Of a stretch of DNA of 64,000 nucleotides, positions 61,286-64,000 are shown piece by piece. The DNA is from Paenibacillus sp. HWE-109 (lineage in GTDB: Bacteria; Bacillota; Bacilli; Paenibacillales; NBRC-103111). Numbering within the stretch: the stretch's first letter is position 1; each line of letters starts with the position of its first letter. Location of the stretch: assembly GCF_022163125.1 (NCBI RefSeq), contig NZ_CP091881.1, positions 8,202,501-8,266,500 on the forward strand. The letters are read 5' to 3'. Below the pieces are notes generated by a model. The model did no database searches and had not been told where the DNA came from. It was given only the letters and a program-made list of their open reading frames with translations. A program made the position numbers and the translations under genes.

Positions 61286-64000
61286 ATGTCAAAAATGATT
61301 AAATTCGTGAACTTACATAAACGTATCCTTAGTTTGTATTTAGCTCTTCTGCTGGTTTGCATGTCGCCGATGTCCGCTTTTGCTGCGGTACCCGCACTTC
61401 CCGGACCGTCGAATCCATTGAACTATGATGATTTTGCAGGAGGAGGCACCTTCAAGTCGGTTTGGGCCAATTGGTATAACCAGAGTGGAGGTACGGGCAC
61501 CTTTGCGAAGACGACAATTGACAGTCGGACTGTCGGGAAATTCACGCAGACGCCAGCTTCGAGCTCGTCATGGGCCAAGTTTGAACCTCAGCATGACAAA
61601 GGTAATTTTGTCGGCTATCGCTATGTAACTCTGGAAATGAAAAATTCCGGATATGCCAACAGCCGAATACGATTCGAAATTTCCGATGATACAGGAAAAA
61701 CCTATGATTTATCCAGTGGGTTCATAGCGGTTCCGACGGATTGGACCACGTTTAGTTTTGACATGAATAAATTCCCGAAACTTAACAAAAAAAGTGTTCA
61801 TATTGCGATATGGCTGAGCCAAACGAGTGGACAATATGGAGAAATGTTACTCGACAATATCAGAGCTACTTCCGTTCAAAGTGGCGCAGCACCAACGATT
61901 ACGGGGATCAGTGTGAACACAAGCTCCGGAGATGAGAATACGCGGTTTACCTTTAAGGCAACTTATACCGAAGTGGATAATGAGAAGCCGTTAGCGATAC
62001 AAGTCATTGTAGATGATAAGGACATTTATGAGATGGACGAAGTAGATCGAGGGGATCTTACCTATACGGATGGTAAAGCCTATTCATTCTCGACGAAACT
62101 GGCAGCGGGCAATCATACGTATTATTTCCGTACAGGTGAAGGGACATCAGATCAGGTTAAAACGACAAGTCAAAGTATAGCAGTCGGCAGTGTAACGCAA
62201 ACCGTCGATGTAAATGATAATGTAATTGGAAGCGTTTACAATCAATTTCAATATGCAGGAAACGGTTGGATATACGATACTGCTCCAGCGGGAAGCTATC
62301 AGTTGGATAACCATTATTCCTCAAATGCGAACGATACGGCCTCGTTTCCTTTTATCGGAACCTTGGTGAACGTTTATGGTGCAAAGGACCCTGCTGGCGG
62401 CATTGCCGCAATCTCCATTGACGGGGGAACGGAGCTGAATGTTGACACATATGCTTCCTCTAGACAAGACAATGTATTGCTTTACACAAGTCCACAACTG
62501 TCTAAAGGGATTCATACCGTAAAAGTGAGGGTCACTGGGCAAAAGCAAGCAAGCTCGACAGGAACCCGCATCTCTGTTGATCGGGTGCGTGCAACGCTCT
62601 ATGTCGGGAGCTTGATCGACAGTATCAATGTTTCTCAAGGGGGATACAGCTCAGGGGATTACAAATATGCCACGGTTACTGCTACGGATTCCTTGAGTGA
62701 TACCACCTATCAGGTCTTGGACGGTGCCAACGTAGTTGCTTCCGGAAACATGAAGGATGAGGGGAAGACGTGGGGGAAACGGGTATATGCCATTGATTTC
62801 TCATCGTTGGCTCAGACGGGGACGAATTTTACGATCAGAACGAATGGCGTTTCTTCTTACGCTTTTCCTATTCAGGCAAACATGTGGAACTCTTATAAGG
62901 ATGAAATGACGGCCTTCTACAGGCTGCAGCGCACGAACGATACAACCATAGCTTATCCGGCTGGCTACAGTGATATAGCGCCATCCACTAAATTATTCCA
63001 CCCGGATTCATTTCTGGATGATGCCTACAATTATGATACAGGTGTCCATTATGACCTGTCGGGAGGCTGGTTTGATGCTGGCGACTATGGCAAGTACGGT
63101 GGAAACCAATGGGTACAAGGCGAAATCGCGTTGTCCTATGCCAGACATGCGAATTCAGCCTTGGTTAACTATGATAATGATGCCAATGACATTCCTGATT
63201 TGATTGACGAGGCCAAGTATGGCAGCGAAAACTTAATCAAATTTGCTAATCAATTCGGCGGAGCTATGTATAGTATCAAACATACGGCAGGTTTTGTGCA
63301 TCCTGAGAAAGTGACGGATAATATCGTCGGTACGCAAGATGATCCTTATTTTGTACCCATTGTCCAGGTAGGGGGTTCTGGGAAAGCAGCCGGCTCTCTG
63401 GCTGCAACGGCGCGTGCCATCAACATAGCTTTGGCAGGCGGTAAAATTGCTGCAGCCAAAATAGCGGAAATGCAGTCATTTGCCACGGCATGTGCCAATG
63501 CTGCTGTTACTTTCTACAATTATGCCGTAGCCAATCAGTATGGATCACAGGGATCTTATGAAACGATTGGCGGGATTCCGAATACCTTGCTATGGGCGGA
63601 AGTAGAACTATACCTGCTGACGAATGATGATGCCTACAAAAATAGCGCGCAATCGCGAATTGCACCACTTACCGAGAACGATATCAAATCGACGAACTAC
63701 TGGGATTTGCGCCCAATGACATTGGCGGAGTTTTATCCAGTTGCCGATGCGGCAGCACAGGTGCAAATCCAGAGTCTGCTTAAGAAACAAATGGCATATT
63801 TCGTATCTTCGATGGACGATACACCCTATGGGGTGCTGAACGAATTTAGCAATTTCGGCGTCAATGAACCATTGGCATCGTATATTGGCGATGCGATCAG
63901 GTACAATGAGCTTTTCCCTGATCCGGCCGTCATGCGCGCTGCTTTGAAGGGACTGTATTGGATATTCGGCAATAATCCGTGGAACATGAGCTGGGTTTCG
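61286..64000 (+). CDS. family 9 glycoside hydrolase (endoglucanase-like), 3' end beyond window
   Basis: At least 905 residues, open to the window end. AAGGAGGG precedes the ATG. A signal peptide (1-33, ending SAFAA) is followed by a carbohydrate-binding-type beta domain (about 45-190), further beta-sandwich modules (to about 540) and an N-terminal immunoglobulin-like part of the GH9 domain. The catalytic region has LSGGWFDAGDYGKYGG (Asp597, Asp600) and, near the end, IFGNNPWNMSWVS, both typical of GH9. It is secreted and should cleave beta-1,4-glucans such as cellulose or xyloglucan. The general-acid Glu near the C-terminus is outside the window. Confidence 0.92.
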   Translation, partial: MSKMIKFVNLHKRILSLYLALLLVCMSPMSAFAAVPALPGPSNPLNYDDFAGGGTFKSVWANWYNQSGGTGTFAKTTIDSRTVGKFTQTPASSSSWAKFEPQHDKGNFVGYRYVTLEMKNSGYANSRIRFEISDDTGKTYDLSSGFIAVPTDWTTFSFDMNKFPKLNKKSVHIAIWLSQTSGQYGEMLLDNIRATSVQSGAAPTITGISVNTSSGDENTRFTFKATYTEVDNEKPLAIQVIVDDKDIYEMDEVDRGDLTYTDGKAYSFSTKLAAGNHTYYFRTGEGTSDQVKTTSQSIAVGSVTQTVDVNDNVIGSVYNQFQYAGNGWIYDTAPAGSYQLDNHYSSNANDTASFPFIGTLVNVYGAKDPAGGIAAISIDGGTELNVDTYASSRQDNVLLYTSPQLSKGIHTVKVRVTGQKQASSTGTRISVDRVRATLYVGSLIDSINVSQGGYSSGDYKYATVTATDSLSDTTYQVLDGANVVASGNMKDEGKTWGKRVYAIDFSSLAQTGTNFTIRTNGVSSYAFPIQANMWNSYKDEMTAFYRLQRTNDTTIAYPAGYSDIAPSTKLFHPDSFLDDAYNYDTGVHYDLSGGWFDAGDYGKYGGNQWVQGEIALSYARHANSALVNYDNDANDIPDLIDEAKYGSENLIKFANQFGGAMYSIKHTAGFVHPEKVTDNIVGTQDDPYFVPIVQVGGSGKAAGSLAATARAINIALAGGKIAAAKIAEMQSFATACANAAVTFYNYAVANQYGSQGSYETIGGIPNTLLWAEVELYLLTNDDAYKNSAQSRIAPLTENDIKSTNYWDLRPMTLAEFYPVADAAAQVQIQSLLKKQMAYFVSSMDDTPYGVLNEFSNFGVNEPLASYIGDAIRYNELFPDPAVMRAALKGLYWIFGNNPWNMSWVS

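Overview
The window looks like a piece of a Paenibacillus-type chromosome (Bacillota, Paenibacillaceae). This rests on gene content and style: an rRNA-tRNA operon end, HPr kinase, a CsoR/CopZ/CopA copper set, many YesM/YesN-type two-component pairs beside carbohydrate ABC transporters, strong GGAGG ribosome binding sites with several TTG/GTG starts, and a family 9 glycoside hydrolase. Species was not determined; no database search was possible.

Layout. 1-2180: 3' end of 23S rRNA, 5S rRNA, six tRNAs (fMet, Lys, Leu, Gly, Arg, Pro) and a terminator. 2290-2528: an unassigned structured RNA candidate ending in its own terminator. 2704-7025: an operon joining a GAF-PAS-GGDEF-EAL protein to a thiamine-diphosphate enzyme and a carboxymuconolactone decarboxylase-like protein. 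7187-16111: class A penicillin-binding protein, a secreted protein with a structured leader, an intergenic repeat cluster, hprK, small zinc-ribbon and micro-protein genes, and a MoxR/DUF58/DUF4129 operon. 16338-26573: response regulator, histidine kinase, sugar-binding sensor protein, mglBAC-type sugar transporter and a chemoreceptor. 27000-30931: a D-amino-acid operon (YheO/DauR-like regulator, D-threonine aldolase/D-serine dehydratase-like enzyme, N-acyl-D-amino-acid deacylase, RidA). 31091-37773: a second two-component pair with a CUT1 sugar transporter. 37888-42430: APH-fold kinase, 7TMR-DISM histidine kinase, then an AT-rich patch holding a nitrile-hydratase-leader (NHLP) type RiPP precursor, a 36-residue micro-ORF, a small membrane protein and debris. 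42440-45390: a fatty-acid activation cluster. 45539-48451: HAD phosphatase, AlkD-like protein, adenosine deaminase. 48574-51642: csoR-copZ-copA with visible operators. 51702-55087: two AraC regulators behind a Fur-box-like promoter, and an MFS transporter. 55575-64000: an LplB/YtcP/LipO-type oligosaccharide transporter, a membrane-bound AraC regulator and a GH9 glucanase cut by the window end.

How the genes work together. Much of the window senses, imports and degrades plant-type sugars, with carbon-catabolite hardware (hprK, cre-like sites) nearby. The most unusual items are the orphan NHLP precursor facing a micro-ORF/membrane-protein pair in an AT-rich island, the translational coupling of a c-di-GMP enzyme to a TPP enzyme, several structured RNAs without an assigned family, and at least two families of intergenic repeats present in more than one copy within 64 kb.
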